Part shown: positions 45,224 through 56,019 of the stretch, one piece after another | How the letters are laid out: every line of letters starts with the position of its first letter | How positions within the stretch are numbered: position 1 is the stretch's first letter | NCBI GenBank assembly: GCA_024195585.1 | Contig: SWBL01000092.1 | Span: 1 to 64,000 of the forward strand | Length of the DNA: 64,000 nt | Direction of reading: 5' to 3' | Source: Aureobasidium sp. EXF-3400 | Taxonomy: Eukaryota; Ascomycota; Dothideomycetes; Dothideales; Saccotheciaceae | Position numbers and translations under genes: made by a program | The notes under the pieces: generated by a model | Seen by the model: only the letters and a program-made list of their open reading frames with translations | Told to the model about the DNA's origin: nothing | Databases searched by the model: none

Positions 45224-46252
45224 TCAAGAATCTGCATTGTCGTCTCCCTCGATTTCCTTGCCCATAACGACATACAACGCCCTCCTCCCTAGCTCGACAG
45301 TATGCTCCAAAGCAGCCAACTTAGCCATAGCACTAATCAAGCTCGGATCCTGACTCTCAACCCTCACCTTCTCTTTAACCTTGACATCGGTATTACGATA
45401 TGTAAACACATCTTCAGCTTCGTCATGAGCAGGGGCTCGTGGACCAGCTCCAAGTGCATGTGCAAGCCTGTCGCGTAGGCCAAAGCCACTATACGAAGGC
45501 CCACCGCCAAGGGGTGTGGAGGAGCCTGTGTTGAAGGCAGGTTCGAGTGTGCGGACGTGGAGGAGTAGGGCTGCGTCTGAGATGCTGAGGTGGAAGGAGA
45601 GGTTTGGTGGAGGAGGGGGGTCGAAGATCTAGGACTTGTGTTAGTGAGGGCGATGTGCAGTGTCAAAGGCGTCGCGCACCTTGTCATCCAGAGGGTCAGA
45701 GGCCCAGCTTTTGTCAGAATCAGAGGCAGCAGGTGGGCCTTTGAGGACGGCTTTCGCATCGCGAATGTTCTCGTGCAGCAGGGTCAATTGACCCGAGATA
45801 AAGTTTGCATCTCCCTTGTCGCCAGTCCATGTCGTAGCATCCACCACATCCAAGCTCGAATTGATCAAAGTCCTGACTTCGGCAATTTGCTTCAGCTGCA
45901 GAGCAGGCGCAGAGGGCTGTGTCGAGATGGAGAGCTTATAGCTCGTTTGACCGCGTGGAGGTGGCAGCGAAGCAAGGCGCAGGTGAACATCGCCTTTGGT
46001 GATGTTGGAGCCATTGCGCGTAATGGTACCTTTGACTGCCTCGCTCCGGTGTGAAGAGACAACCAATGTGCTGCCTTGTTCCCGTGGCGCCAACAAAGCG
46101 CTGCAGTCTTCAAGGCCAGACTTCAAGCTCGAGAGGGTTTCCTGAAGGGCGTCGAGCAGCCATGACAGCTCGCCTTGTCGCGTTTCCTCAGCGCGTTGAG
46201 CGAGATCTACCGCCGTCGTGTCTGGCAATGGTGGCCATAGTATTGTTGACAT
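45224..46252 (-). CDS. Rogdi/Rav2-like protein, RAVE complex subunit
   Basis: Rav2/Rogdi belongs to the RAVE complex, which promotes assembly of the vacuolar V-ATPase. Exons 46252-45680 and 45628-45224 (51-bp intron with branch point CTAAC, acceptor CCTAG) give about 325 aa. The N-terminal half has the helical leucine-zipper-like region (ELSWLLDALQETLSSLKSGLEDC); the C-terminal end carries the conserved segment VESQDPSLISAMAKLAALEHTV. The start MSTILWPP at 46252 is the first true ATG in frame; an upstream TTG was ignored. It is divergent from the MDR oxidoreductase gene, with no evident functional link. Confidence 0.85.
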
Positions 46253-46672
46253 GATGAATGTTTGAGTTAGCAAGCAGCTGTATCATGACGCTCCACGGGG
46301 CCGACAAGCAAGACGGAGCATCCCCGCATCCGCGCCATCTCTCGGGTGTGCCGTGAACCGGCGCTCCCGTCCGGTCCGCTGTCTTGACCACCTTCCAGCG
46401 GGCTGCCGAGTCTCCCATACGCTGCTCCTTCCCAGATCTCATACAACTTAATTGTTCCTACTACGAGAATTCGTAAGCACTGCCAGTGATGTGCAGCAAC
46501 GTGTAGGTTTTGCTTGATAAGCACAGCGACAAGGTAAACTCGCAGTAAATGGTTCAATAATGCTATATAGGAGTCCAATCTTTGGACTCGATGCAGTCTC
46601 TTTTTCCATCATCTATTCTCCCTTCTAAGTCCTCACACGAAAGTATCCTCTACTACTACTTCTTCTTACACT
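46253..46672. promoter_or_regulatory. Divergent promoter, Rogdi-like and MDR genes
   Basis: This 420-bp region separates two divergent start codons. TATATAG near 46564, about 109 bp upstream of the MDR start, is a candidate core element, and the MDR leader is pyrimidine-rich. Confidence 0.45.
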
Positions 46673-47769
46673 ATGTCTCTGCCCACCAGCGCACGCGTGT
46701 ACCGCCGCACAGAAGATGGCAAAGACATTGAGCTCTCCACCGAAGACCTCCCCAAAGAACTCGCACCCACCCAAGTCCTCATCCAAATCCACGCCGTCTC
46801 ACTCAACTTCCGCGATGTAGCTATGCTCAACAACAGATACCCTGCTCCCACCGATGCACTTGGCATCCCCTGTTCAGATGCCGGTGCCACTGTTGTTGCA
46901 GTAGGCAGCTCCGTAACCGATTTTACTGCCGGCGACCACGTCTCACCTACTTTCCGCTGGACCACCGAGGACGGCGTGATGAGAGGACTCGGCGGCAATT
47001 TCGATGGCGTGTTGCGTGACTATGCCGTCTTTGAGTCTGAGGCTTTGGTCAAGAATCCAGAGTATCTTACACATGAAGAAGCTTCTTTGATTCCTTGTGC
47101 GGGAGTTACGGCATGGACTTCATTGGCACAGGATGATTGGAAGAAAGCTGAGAAAGTCAAGACGGCTTTGATGGAAGGTACAGGTGGTGTTTCTCTGTTT
47201 GCTCTGCTTATTTGTCTGGCCAAAAACATTATACCAATCATTACTTCCTCATCTGATGAGAAGCTTGCTGGACTGCAGAAACTCGCGCCTGCTGGCAAGG
47301 AAGTTCTCACTATCAACTACCGCAAGACACCTGACTGGGCTGAGGAAGCACTCAAACTTACAGACGGACAAGGTGTAGACGCACTCGTTAATAATGTGGG
47401 CGCTTCAAGCATGGATCAGAACTTCAAAGCTTTGAAGCGTTTCGGTACGATTTCTCTGGTCGGCTTCCTTGGTGGCACTCCCGACAAGATGCCAGATGTA
47501 ACCATGGGTATCCTCCTAAAGAGCGCTCATGTGCAGTAAGTTCCATCACCTCCTTTTCGGATCCTTTGCGAGTACAGGCTGATACAATAACCAGGGGTAT
47601 CGCAGTGGGTACGAAGGAAGACCATCAAGACCTATGCAAACTCTTGGGTGAAACTAAGGTCAAGCTCAGCCCCATCATCGACAAAGTGTTCGAGTTTGAG
47701 AACTCCAGTGAAGCGTTCAAGTACCTGTACTCGGGCGCCCATGTCGGTAAAGTGGTCATCAAGATCTAA
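46673..47769 (+). CDS. Zinc-independent MDR oxidoreductase (alcohol dehydrogenase/quinone reductase-like)
   Basis: A medium-chain dehydrogenase/reductase using NAD(P)H; the substrate is unknown. Exons 46673-47535 and 47595-47769 (59-bp intron GTAAGT..CCAG) give about 345 aa. The GroES-like N-domain includes LNFRDVAMLNNRYP and GIPCSDAGATVVAVG. The Rossmann region has GTGGVSLFALLICLAK and GVDALVNNVGASSMDQNFKALKRFGTISLVGFLGG. The four-cysteine structural zinc lobe of classical alcohol dehydrogenases is absent, so it belongs to the zinc-less branch. It ends HVGKVVIKI, the standard C-terminal strand. Confidence 0.88.
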
Positions 47770-47856
47770 GGGGGAGTGACAGCTTTCTATAATCCTAGCT
47801 TTTACTGTATCCTAGGTACAGCTCAACTCGAAGAACAAAACATCAAAGGACATAAC

Positions 47857-49149
47857 TTATTGCTGCTGTTGAGCAAACTCCTCCAACCACTGTGCAAGCT
47901 TCTCAACCTTTTCCACACTGACAGCATTATAATTGCTGATCCTGCAACCACCCACACTGCGGTGACCCTTGCAACCCATCAACAACCTCTCATTCGCACC
48001 AGCCAAAAACTTCTTTTCCTTGTCATCTCTATCGCTCTCACCGCCAATACGGAAGCAAATGTTCATCTTGCTACGTACAGACTTGTCAGGGACAACCTGG
48101 AAAACAGGGTACTTGTCGAGCACGCCATAGAGCAGAGAAGCCTTGTGTTCTGACTCTGATTGCTGGGTCGCGATCTTGGGTCCAGAGGAAGAGCTTGCCT
48201 TGGTGAGGAGGGATTGCATCACTTGTCCAGCGATCCAGACGTCAAAGATAGGCAGAGTGTTGTAGAGAGAGTTGTTTTTGGCAATGGTGGGCCAGTCCAA
48301 GACTACAGGACCAACAGGCAAATTCAACTTGCGCAACAAATCAGGCTTTGCGAGTTGGGTGAGGAGAGAATTTTTGATAATGGCAATGGTAATACCGGTT
48401 GTGCCGACGTTCTTTTGGGCGCCGCCGAAGATGGCAGCGTATTTCTTGACGTCGACTTTGCGGCTGAGGAAGTTGGAGGACATGTCGGCGATGATGTTGT
48501 ACTTGTCTGCGTCCACCTTGGGGAAAGCAGGAAACTCGACGCCATCGACAGTCTCGTTGTCGCAGAAGTATACCATACCACTGTGGGCGGGGTTGGCGGT
48601 CAATGACCATGCAGACTCGTCGGGGATGGTGCCGAATTTGCCATTGTTGGATTTGCGGGAGTCGATGGCGACGTTGACGTGGTTTGCGCCGATGAGTCTG
48701 GCGGCTTCTTGACTGGCCTTCAATGACCAACTGCCAGTGACCAGGTAATCCAGCTTGAACTCTTCATCCACTGCTTTTCTCAAAGCCTCAAACACCTTTG
48801 TCTCGTCTTCCTCTCCAAGCTCTTTTATGATTTGTTGTCTTCTCTTCTCGACCCACAGGGCAGTCATGTGGTATACCGAAGCACTGAATTCGCCGGAACC
48901 ACCTCCTTGCAGGAAAATGATCTTGTAGCCATCGGGGCCTTCTTGGGTAGGAATGTCGAGCAATTGGGCCAATGCCGACTTTGTGTCTTCGAGGATCTTT
49001 TCTGCGTCGGCGGAACGATGCGAGATTTCTGTGATGCCAATGCCACAGTCGTTGTAGTTGAGAAGCACCTGGGAAGCCTTTTCCAGAACCGCTGTGGGCA
49101 GAGGGGCGGGACCGGCGCCAAAGTAGCTGACTGCTTCGCGAGAAGGCAT
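47857..49149 (-). CDS. SER1: Phosphoserine aminotransferase
   Basis: A PLP-dependent enzyme of serine biosynthesis that makes phosphoserine from phosphohydroxypyruvate and glutamate. The single exon encodes 430 aa, typical of fungal Ser1. Motifs: the N-terminal YFGAGPAPLPTAVLEKA, EISHRSADAEKI, LQGGGSGEFSA for cofactor phosphate, and FGGAQKNVGTTGITI, in which the lysine forms the PLP Schiff base. The C-terminus contains MNICFRIGG and the conserved RSVGGCRISNYNAV. It is convergent with the MDR gene (87 bp apart) and divergent from the SGT1/ecdysoneless gene across 230 bp, which probably form a shared promoter. Confidence 0.97.
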   Translation of the reverse strand: MPSREAVSYFGAGPAPLPTAVLEKASQVLLNYNDCGIGITEISHRSADAEKILEDTKSALAQLLDIPTQEGPDGYKIIFLQGGGSGEFSASVYHMTALWVEKRRQQIIKELGEEDETKVFEALRKAVDEEFKLDYLVTGSWSLKASQEAARLIGANHVNVAIDSRKSNNGKFGTIPDESAWSLTANPAHSGMVYFCDNETVDGVEFPAFPKVDADKYNIIADMSSNFLSRKVDVKKYAAIFGGAQKNVGTTGITIAIIKNSLLTQLAKPDLLRKLNLPVGPVVLDWPTIAKNNSLYNTLPIFDVWIAGQVMQSLLTKASSSSGPKIATQQSESEHKASLLYGVLDKYPVFQVVPDKSVRSKMNICFRIGGESDRDDKEKKFLAGANERLLMGCKGHRSVGGCRISNYNAVSVEKVEKLAQWLEEFAQQQQ

Positions 49150-49379
49150 TGTGTATGTATAGATTTATAGGAAAGAAAGAAAGCTAGGTACACAAGGTAA
49201 GAAATGTACGAGGATAGAGGGGTGTTTCCAATCGACTCATCCAACAACAGCTTGAGTCATTATAATTCTGTAATGCAAATTATGCAATGACGCGTTTCGA
49301 GCATGCCAAGACTTTCACTCTGCCTATACAAATACCACTCTCACAATAAAAAGGTCATCCGCAACAAATAACCAAAACA

Positions 49380-51398
49380 ATGCTAGATGATCAGAATCGC
49401 GTGGAGGAGGTAGACTCTGACGACGAAGAGTCACCAGACTTTGGTGGTCTTGGAGGAGGTGAAGACTTTTCGGATTTTACCAAACGCCTTCCAGACGACT
49501 GTATCGAATACACAATCTTCATAATCGACTCGAAACTAAAGTCTGACTTTGCTCGGAGGGAGAAACTGAAGGTCATCCAATCAGCTGCTATTGCTTCGCT
49601 CAAATCACCGGACCTCAAGGATTACATCTGGCAGCGCGAGAAGTTTAGACTGGATTTGATTGATGCCAGACTCGACGGTGATCTCGATAGTACTGAAGAG
49701 AAGCTGCGGGTTCCTGGTCATGAATACTACCTTCACGGACGGACAAATTTTGGCGACTCGATAGCAGACGAATGGCTGATTGTCTGGCTACTCCTCGAAC
49801 TCAGCCAACGGCATACCTCGGCTTGGATCCAAGTCCGTGATCCAGATGGCGAATTTTTGCTTGCAGAAGCCGCGAATGCTTTGCCAAAGTGGTTGGAACC
49901 CGAACTTGCCGATAACCGTGTCTGGATACACCGCGGTCAACTACATATCATACCGTTACAACGAAATGCTGGTGGAGGAGCATCAGGACCTACTACCCCA
50001 GGACTATCCGGCAACGTCGACATGGCACAAGCGTTACAGTTCTTGCAGCAAACTCCTCACTCGACATTGCATTCGCCCATGATCGAAGAAGAGGCTTTTC
50101 ACCGCTTGCGGGATCATCCTGCTGCTATCTCCAAGAGCCAGCATAGCGCACTGCTCTCAGTGCCTCGTCGTCTCGCATACCTCCTCCATCGCAGCCCTGC
50201 CTATGTAGCTCCAGCTATAGAGGCATTCTACCTTCGCGACCCCATTGCTGTAAGACCGCTAGCCACGAAAGACACAGCCACTCTCCTCTTTGCACCTGAA
50301 GATTTCGTCACAATGAGCGTTCGCTTCCCCAAAGTGGGCTACGCACAGCTCGTAAGCCAGGACTTTCCTCCACCACCAGCTTGGGTAGGCATCGCACCTC
50401 ACATCCACAAGAAGCCCGTTCTTCTAGGTATGAAGCTATCCTGCGGCTTCGAAATGATGCTACGCGACCCCCAAAACAAAGACAAGCGAGAAGTCAGAGA
50501 AATGAAGATGCTACTCGAAGACGTAGAGCAAGAAGAAGACACATTACCCACCGACAACGACATCAGATCCTGGCCACAAACAAACGACGACGACAAATGG
50601 CTAGACATCGACTTCAAAGACTTTGACAAAGAACTCAAAGGCCGCAGTGGAGGTCCCTCTACCGACAACATCCCTGAAGGCCAAGGTTTCGGCGACGAAT
50701 CAACACAAAAAGATCTCCAAGACATGGTATCTCGCTTCGAAAATTTTCTCAACGAAGACGAAGAAACAGGCGCTGAAACTTTTTCTTCTGGCTCCTCTGC
50801 AACTTCCTCAGACGATGAAGAGGATGAAGATGAAGACAAAGCAACTTCCTTCACAGACGCTGAATTCGAACAAGCAATGCGTGAAATGATGGGTATGCCC
50901 GACTCTGATAAAGAAACCAACGGCCTATCCTCTGAAGCCAGAAAACTAGCTTTGGAAATGGAAGATGAAGAAGAAATGGAAAGAGATGACGAGAAAGAAG
51001 CAGAACAAATCTGGAAAATGATGCAAGAGATTCATGCGGAGAGGAAGAACGGAACAGATGCGAAGAGTGAGGAAAAAGGCAAAGGCAAAGGTAAAGCACT
51101 TACACCACATGCTGCTCCTGACACAAATGCTGCTGGCAAGAATGTCAGGTTTGAGGATAAAGTGCGCGAAGATATTGAGGAGAGGAACAAGAAAGGAAAG
51201 GGAAAAGCAAAGGCGAAACCGGTGACTATAGATGATGAGAGCAGCGATGAAGATCTGATGGCTGGAGAAGAGGGAGAGGAACATTATGAGATGTTGAAGA
51301 ATATGCTCGAGAGTTTCCAGGGGCAGGGCGGTATGGCTGGTCCGGCGGGCAATCTTATGGGTCTGATGGGCATGGGGAGTAAGCTACCACGGCAGTGA
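49380..51398 (+). CDS. SGT1/ecdysoneless (ECD) family protein
   Basis: ECD-family proteins take part in pre-mRNA splicing and transcription-related assembly; the fungal SGT1 of this family is unrelated to the HSP90 co-chaperone Sgt1. The single exon encodes 672 aa. The N-terminal two-thirds has the family hallmarks: DDCIEYTIFIID at the start, GRTNFGDSIADEWLIVWLLLELS, PKWLEPELADNRVWIHRGQLHIIP, then PRRLAYLLHRSPAYVAPAIEAFY and LGMKLSCGFEMML. The C-terminal third is strongly acidic (runs of E and D around residues 475-500) with Lys/Gly-rich patches, typical of the disordered tail. It shares a short divergent promoter with SER1. Confidence 0.92.
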   Translation: MLDDQNRVEEVDSDDEESPDFGGLGGGEDFSDFTKRLPDDCIEYTIFIIDSKLKSDFARREKLKVIQSAAIASLKSPDLKDYIWQREKFRLDLIDARLDGDLDSTEEKLRVPGHEYYLHGRTNFGDSIADEWLIVWLLLELSQRHTSAWIQVRDPDGEFLLAEAANALPKWLEPELADNRVWIHRGQLHIIPLQRNAGGGASGPTTPGLSGNVDMAQALQFLQQTPHSTLHSPMIEEEAFHRLRDHPAAISKSQHSALLSVPRRLAYLLHRSPAYVAPAIEAFYLRDPIAVRPLATKDTATLLFAPEDFVTMSVRFPKVGYAQLVSQDFPPPPAWVGIAPHIHKKPVLLGMKLSCGFEMMLRDPQNKDKREVREMKMLLEDVEQEEDTLPTDNDIRSWPQTNDDDKWLDIDFKDFDKELKGRSGGPSTDNIPEGQGFGDESTQKDLQDMVSRFENFLNEDEETGAETFSSGSSATSSDDEEDEDEDKATSFTDAEFEQAMREMMGMPDSDKETNGLSSEARKLALEMEDEEEMERDDEKEAEQIWKMMQEIHAERKNGTDAKSEEKGKGKGKALTPHAAPDTNAAGKNVRFEDKVREDIEERNKKGKGKAKAKPVTIDDESSDEDLMAGEEGEEHYEMLKNMLESFQGQGGMAGPAGNLMGLMGMGSKLPRQ

Positions 51399-51765
51399 GG
51401 AGAGGACTGTGATATGAAACTCCGGGATCGATGACGGCTGTATAATGTTCAAAGTACCTGGAGATACTGAAAGTTGCTGGAGCTACCTAAGGCTATTCAA
51501 AAACGCGAAAAGATATGGCAGAGCTTTAATGACTATCAGCACGAATGGTCAGTTGGACCTGGTCGTCGAGAAGGTATGGATCTTAAAATCTGCCAAAACT
51601 TGCATTCACGACCTACGGCAAATCGGGTCACCCTTAACAAAGGTTTCTTCGCTGTAGTGGGCACCATGACACGAGGTCGGTGAAACCACGCATTTTCATT
51701 CGCGATAGCTGATATAAATGGGGGATATCTGATAATCTAGTACAGTGTTACTCCTACAGTCATCC
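51399..51765. other. Spacer between convergent genes
   Basis: These 367 bp lie between the SGT1/ECD and secreted-protein stop codons. One ATCTGATAA match at 51727 lies here, outside any promoter, and is probably chance. Confidence 0.45.
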
Positions 51766-52557
51766 CTAAGTACATCCATCGGCACGGTTGCTAATGCAAA
51801 CATCGGCAGCACCTCTCTTTCTACCCCCAAGGATGCGGTAGGCTTGAGCGCTCCACTGGTTGAAATCAACGGCGCTCAACGCGTCCGAGACCATCTGCTG
51901 CGCATAGTTGTGGTTCCAAGACTCGACTGCAGACCAGGAAATGCAGGCATTGGAGCCATCAGCATTGTTGCACCAAGACCTAGGCGAAGAAGGGAAGTTG
52001 GCGTAGGCAGCATTTCCAAGTGCACCGTACAGGATCTGGACAGCACCCCTGTTGGCCACATGAGCGGCACTGCGCACCCAGCTCCATCTGGAGCGTTTCT
52101 GAACGTCTACGGAATGCTCGTCGACTGCGCTGAATGCGGCACAAGCGTCAACACTTGCTGCCATGCTGCCGCTCAACTCGTTACACTTCCAATGCAGGTC
52201 GGCAGCTTGATCGGTAGTCATGGTTCCTGCCATAGTGACGTTCAGGAATGTAGTCAGGACGTCGTCAGGGTCAGCAGATGCCACGGCTGAAGCGTAGCTC
52301 TGGATGGCTTCAATTGCCAGCGAGGGTTCAGGCGAGACATGGTAGTCAAAGTCGGTAGCATCTGCACCAAAGATGGTGGGTGAGACGTTCGAGAGGTAGA
52401 TGAAGGCTCCAGGTGTTCCAGGAGCTTCCTCGTAAAGCGAAGGGGATACTGAGTCCACAGGCAAGGCTGCGGCGCCCGGGATTTGGTTGTAGAGAGCGAT
52501 GCCAATAGCAACGCCAGCGACAGAGACAGCTGCCTGGACCACTTTCTTGCCAGACAT
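51766..52557 (-). CDS. Putative secreted protein with Kex2-like sites, unknown function
   Basis: I do not recognise the family. The single exon encodes about 263 aa from the ATG at 52557 (MSGKKVVQA); the frame is open further upstream but that stretch looks like leader sequence. The N-terminus has a hydrophobic segment (residues about 8-30) ending in AALP, which could be a signal peptide or anchor. Dibasic sites follow: QKRSRWSW mid-protein and RKRGAAD near the C-terminus, both consistent with Kex2 processing. The segment between them contains spaced cysteines and many Trp (SWCNNADGSNACISW, SWNHNY), and the end reads DVCISNRADGCT. A small cysteine-stabilised secreted fold is possible, but function, including any toxic one, is unproven. 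A TATATAAA element sits about 110 bp upstream. Confidence 0.65.
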   Translation of the reverse strand: MSGKKVVQAAVSVAGVAIGIALYNQIPGAAALPVDSVSPSLYEEAPGTPGAFIYLSNVSPTIFGADATDFDYHVSPEPSLAIEAIQSYASAVASADPDDVLTTFLNVTMAGTMTTDQAADLHWKCNELSGSMAASVDACAAFSAVDEHSVDVQKRSRWSWVRSAAHVANRGAVQILYGALGNAAYANFPSSPRSWCNNADGSNACISWSAVESWNHNYAQQMVSDALSAVDFNQWSAQAYRILGGRKRGAADVCISNRADGCT

Positions 52558-54239
52558 GGTTGCGATTTCGAGGTGATATCGAAGATGGAGAAGAGGTGTG
52601 GGTTGTGAAAAGGATGAGATTGTTCTTGGTAGAGAATGTTTCCGTAGCTGCATCCTAAGGTCGGTTTATATAGACAAGTTTGAGGGACCTCAGTGACCAC
52701 AGATACAGACCTCTCGGCCGAGAAGATGGAATACGATATGGGCTTTCGTTAGTGTAGACGCCATGCGGTGAACATATATCACGGGCGAGAGTGGAGCAGT
52801 GTCAAAGGAGCAAGAAAAGAGGACTAGATAAGAATGCATAAGGGGGAAAGCAAGATGAGGAGACAAGACCAGAACCCACCGTCATATGAACTCGGCCCAA
52901 TCCAGGAAGGTCTGCAAAGCCTTGATGTGCTCAGATCGAAGGAGAAGGAAAAGCAGTGAGAAGTCATGGTCTCCTGCCCCCAGACCAGCCGGTCCGAACC
53001 GATAACAAGACATGCCAAGAGACAACAAGAGTTGACAAGAGAGGATAAGACAAACAAGACACAGGTTAAACCAAGCGAGAAGGATTGGCATCAACCAGTC
53101 TGCTGGGTTTTGAGGCATTCTCTTATACTAAAATGGAAGGTATGTAGAATGTGGATGAAGCGTTCTCAGCACAGACACTGGTTTGGAGAACAGGAAGCAC
53201 GCCGTTTTCCCAAATTTAGGTGGCTGTTGCTTCTGGCCCTCGGTAATTTTGCCCAATGATCCGGTTGATTGGACCGGAGTAAACACATATCGGCACGCCA
53301 ACACAGGAACACTCCACGTGAAGATCTAATGAGAGACATGTTCTCCGACCGATGAAGAACAAACGTCTCGAAATATCCAGTCTAACAGTAACTTGTAATT
53401 CAGAACACGTAATCAAATTTGCACTGTTCAGAACTGGCAAGTAAGTTATAGCTGGTTAGATACCTAGTATCGTTTAGTGGTCATAAATTGCTCGTACCAA
53501 AGTTCACTGTGTAGATGGTCTGTCAATGTGGTCATATCATCGATATCCTCAACCTTGTAGTTCTCAAATCTCTCAAGTTATCAATTCGTAGATTTGTAGA
53601 TTTGCCGTATCGTAACCCATCACTACTTCGATTACCGCTCAGACACCATTACTATACCGCACCTCGTAGTCACTGCTTTGTTCTGCCCTACTACATACGC
53701 GCTTTTTCTACATACTCATATGAGGTCGCACCCACTGATCCAGGTTACCCTCACAACATTGACAGATGGCACATAACAGAACCTGGGGCTATATGGATAT
53801 CATCTTCTTGCAGATAAACCAATGCCCGCCGATGAGAGCGGGTAGATGCCGGTTCCATATAGTCCTCTCGCAGTATATGGCAGACTGAGGGTATGAAGAG
53901 CCAGATGTATAGTCGACATGGTGTTCATGGAGAGCTCAAGCGGGTAGGGCTAGACGGTCGCCGAAAAGGGTAAAGCGCGAATTCTGATTTTCCCGACTGC
54001 AGACTTGCATTTTCGGCGTCAGATGGTCCAGTCATCTGTATATCTCATCATAAAACGAGAAATATTGTCGATTGCAGCTGTGGAAAAAGACCAAAGTAAG
54101 CTATCCAGATGCCCTTATAAAAGATCGGTGTTCTAATATTGTGTTCCGAAGTTTTACACCTGCTGGTCGTAGCTCTTCTATTTCGACACACTTCTCCATC
54201 ACAGTCTCGTGAATCCCATTAAGAAGTTGCGCGTCCATC
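52558..54239. other. Long divergent spacer, no supported gene
   Basis: This 1.68-kb region lies between the divergent starts of the secreted-protein gene and SEN54. Open frames at 52966-53259 and 53515-53817 lack recognisable motifs. Apart from the TATA element near 52665 I see nothing definite; a small unrecognised or noncoding gene is possible. Confidence 0.4.
52665..52672 (-). promoter_or_regulatory. Candidate TATA box of the secreted-protein gene
   Basis: TATATAAA on the minus strand, about 108 bp upstream of the start at 52557. Confidence 0.5.
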
Positions 54240-55571
54240 ATGGCAGAGATGGATGAAGATGTCATTCCTCGCGGTCCAGATGTTGGAGACATAGATCTAT
54301 CAGACGAAACACAAGACTTCCGCTTCCTCCTGAACTTCACGTACGTCACCTATCTTCATCTTTTCAACCTTCTACTGACTCCCTACCAGCGGCGATGACA
54401 CCAAAATCCCCAAAAGAGGTGAAAAGGACTTCGAACCCCACCACACCAACAAACAATCCGACGCCCTCTCCGCCTCACGAGAAGCAATGCACAACGCATT
54501 ATCCTTCCAACGCGTGCATCAACCCAAAAAGCACGTCTTAGCTCACTACCATCCACCCACCAACATGGCATACACAGAGGATGCCAAAGGCCCTTTGTTC
54601 AAAAACATGGGAAAAGTGTTTTCTGCAAACGATGATCCTCTAGGTCCCCGTCTGGCTGGCGAAAACAGGATTTGGTTGTTACCCGAGGAAGCTATTTATT
54701 TGCTGGAGAGAGGAACGGTGGATATTAGATGGCCTGTGGATGAGGATGAGGGTGAGGAAGAGGGGTTGCCGATGAGTTTGCAGGGTGCTTATGCTGCGTT
54801 TTTGGGGGAGGAGGAGGGTGAGTTGACGTTTGAGAGGTATAGTGTTTATGCGGGGTTGAAGAGGAGTGGGTATACGGTGCATAGGGCTTCGAGTTGGGAT
54901 GGGCAAGGTGATGAGGTGGGGGAAGAGTGTTGGCCGAGTGTGCAGGGTTCGACTTGGAATTTGGGGTTGTTGAGACATAAGTGGAGGAGTATGTTTATTC
55001 CGCGTGCTGCTACGGAGGCAGAACAGAAAGTTGGTCCTTTGGTGACACCAGGGATTTACCGCAACTATGGTAAGTTTTTTGCTGATATTTCTTATAGAGA
55101 ACATCCTCCTTACTGACCATCACAGCTGAGATATACCGCCGTCTCGCCATAATCCCCAGCTACGATCCCACCACCAAAAAGCAAGGATCCGCAGACCCAA
55201 CAGACCCAGCTTTCAGAATAACATACCACCTCTGGAAACCCGGCTCACCACACTACAAAAAGTCCTCCCCAGGAACCCCCGATTTCCGCATCGCTGTTGT
55301 CAATGCCCGAGAAACGACATTCCCTACTCTATCTCAGTTGAGTGCTTTGGTTGACACACAGCCATATATGCCTCCTCGACCTGATGCACAGTTGTATGCG
55401 AAGTTGAGGAATGGACACAAGAGTGTTATTTTGGCGGTGGTGGATCAGGGCGTTACTAGTTATCTGAGGTTGGCAGATGCTGGGTTCTGCAGGGAGAAGC
55501 TGTTTGAGAGAAAACCGCCGGCTGCGAGGAAAGGTGGCAAGGGAGGCAAGTGGAAGAAGAACAAGCGGTAG
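54240..55571 (+). CDS. SEN54: tRNA-splicing endonuclease subunit Sen54
   Basis: Sen54 is a structural subunit of the heterotetrameric tRNA intron endonuclease. Exons 54240-54340, 54390-55069 and 55126-55571 (introns 49 and 56 bp) give about 408 aa. The second exon contains the conserved Sen54 N-terminal domain: MGKVFSAND, then ENRIWLLPEEAIYLLERGTVDIRW and FERYSVYAGLKRSGYTVHRA. The third exon supplies the C-terminal nuclease-like fold without a catalytic triad (FRITYHLWKP, FRIAVVNARETTFPTLSQL, ILAVVDQGVTSYLRL) and a basic tail (KGGKGGKWKKNKR). The start at 54240 was chosen because it precedes the family DLSDETQDFRFL stretch without interruption. Confidence 0.92.
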
Positions 55572-56019
55572 ATGATCAGAGGCGAGGTGCAGAGCTTGCG
55601 TGACCATTCTGTGCGATATCAGAACACAACTATTGATATATTGAACAGCAATGCAGCCAGAATCCTTAATAAACTATGCACTCGAAATCATATGCTAAGC
55701 TCAGCTCAGATTGAGAGATCAAAGAGCGGCGGTAAGGCCAAATACATGAGAGTTGGGAATACAATCAAAGCATGGAAAATGGCAAAGGGCTTCGGTCATC
55801 AGCTCTTGCTATATTGTATATAGAAACTCATAAGAGAAGACCCGATTGGGTAAGCAAAGTTCAGTCAAACCACGTATCAATCACATTGGGCACAGAAGTT
55901 CAAGTAGAAAAAATTATTGATTTATTGGTAGATAATACATTGTAAAGAAGGAAAATGACAAAAGAAACGAGTAGACTCACCTAAAAACGCCGGTAATCAC
56001 CTACCTTTGTGATAAGCTT
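55572..56019. other. Spacer between convergent genes
   Basis: These 448 AT-rich bp separate the SEN54 and amidoligase-like stop codons. Nothing further was recognised. Confidence 0.4.

Noticed and set aside
48160..48712. Two plus-strand open frames of about 147 codons
   Set aside because: Antisense to SER1, which is complete and conserved.
49380..51398. Possible HSP90 co-chaperone Sgt1
   Set aside because: The name is shared, but TPR, CS and SGS domains are absent and the sequence matches the ecdysoneless-type family.
51727..51735. ATCTGATAA match outside the siderophore locus
   Set aside because: It lies between two convergent stop codons, and about one such match is expected by chance in 64 kb.
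54679..55104. Minus-strand 141-codon open frame
   Set aside because: Antisense to SEN54 exon 2, whose frame carries the conserved domain.
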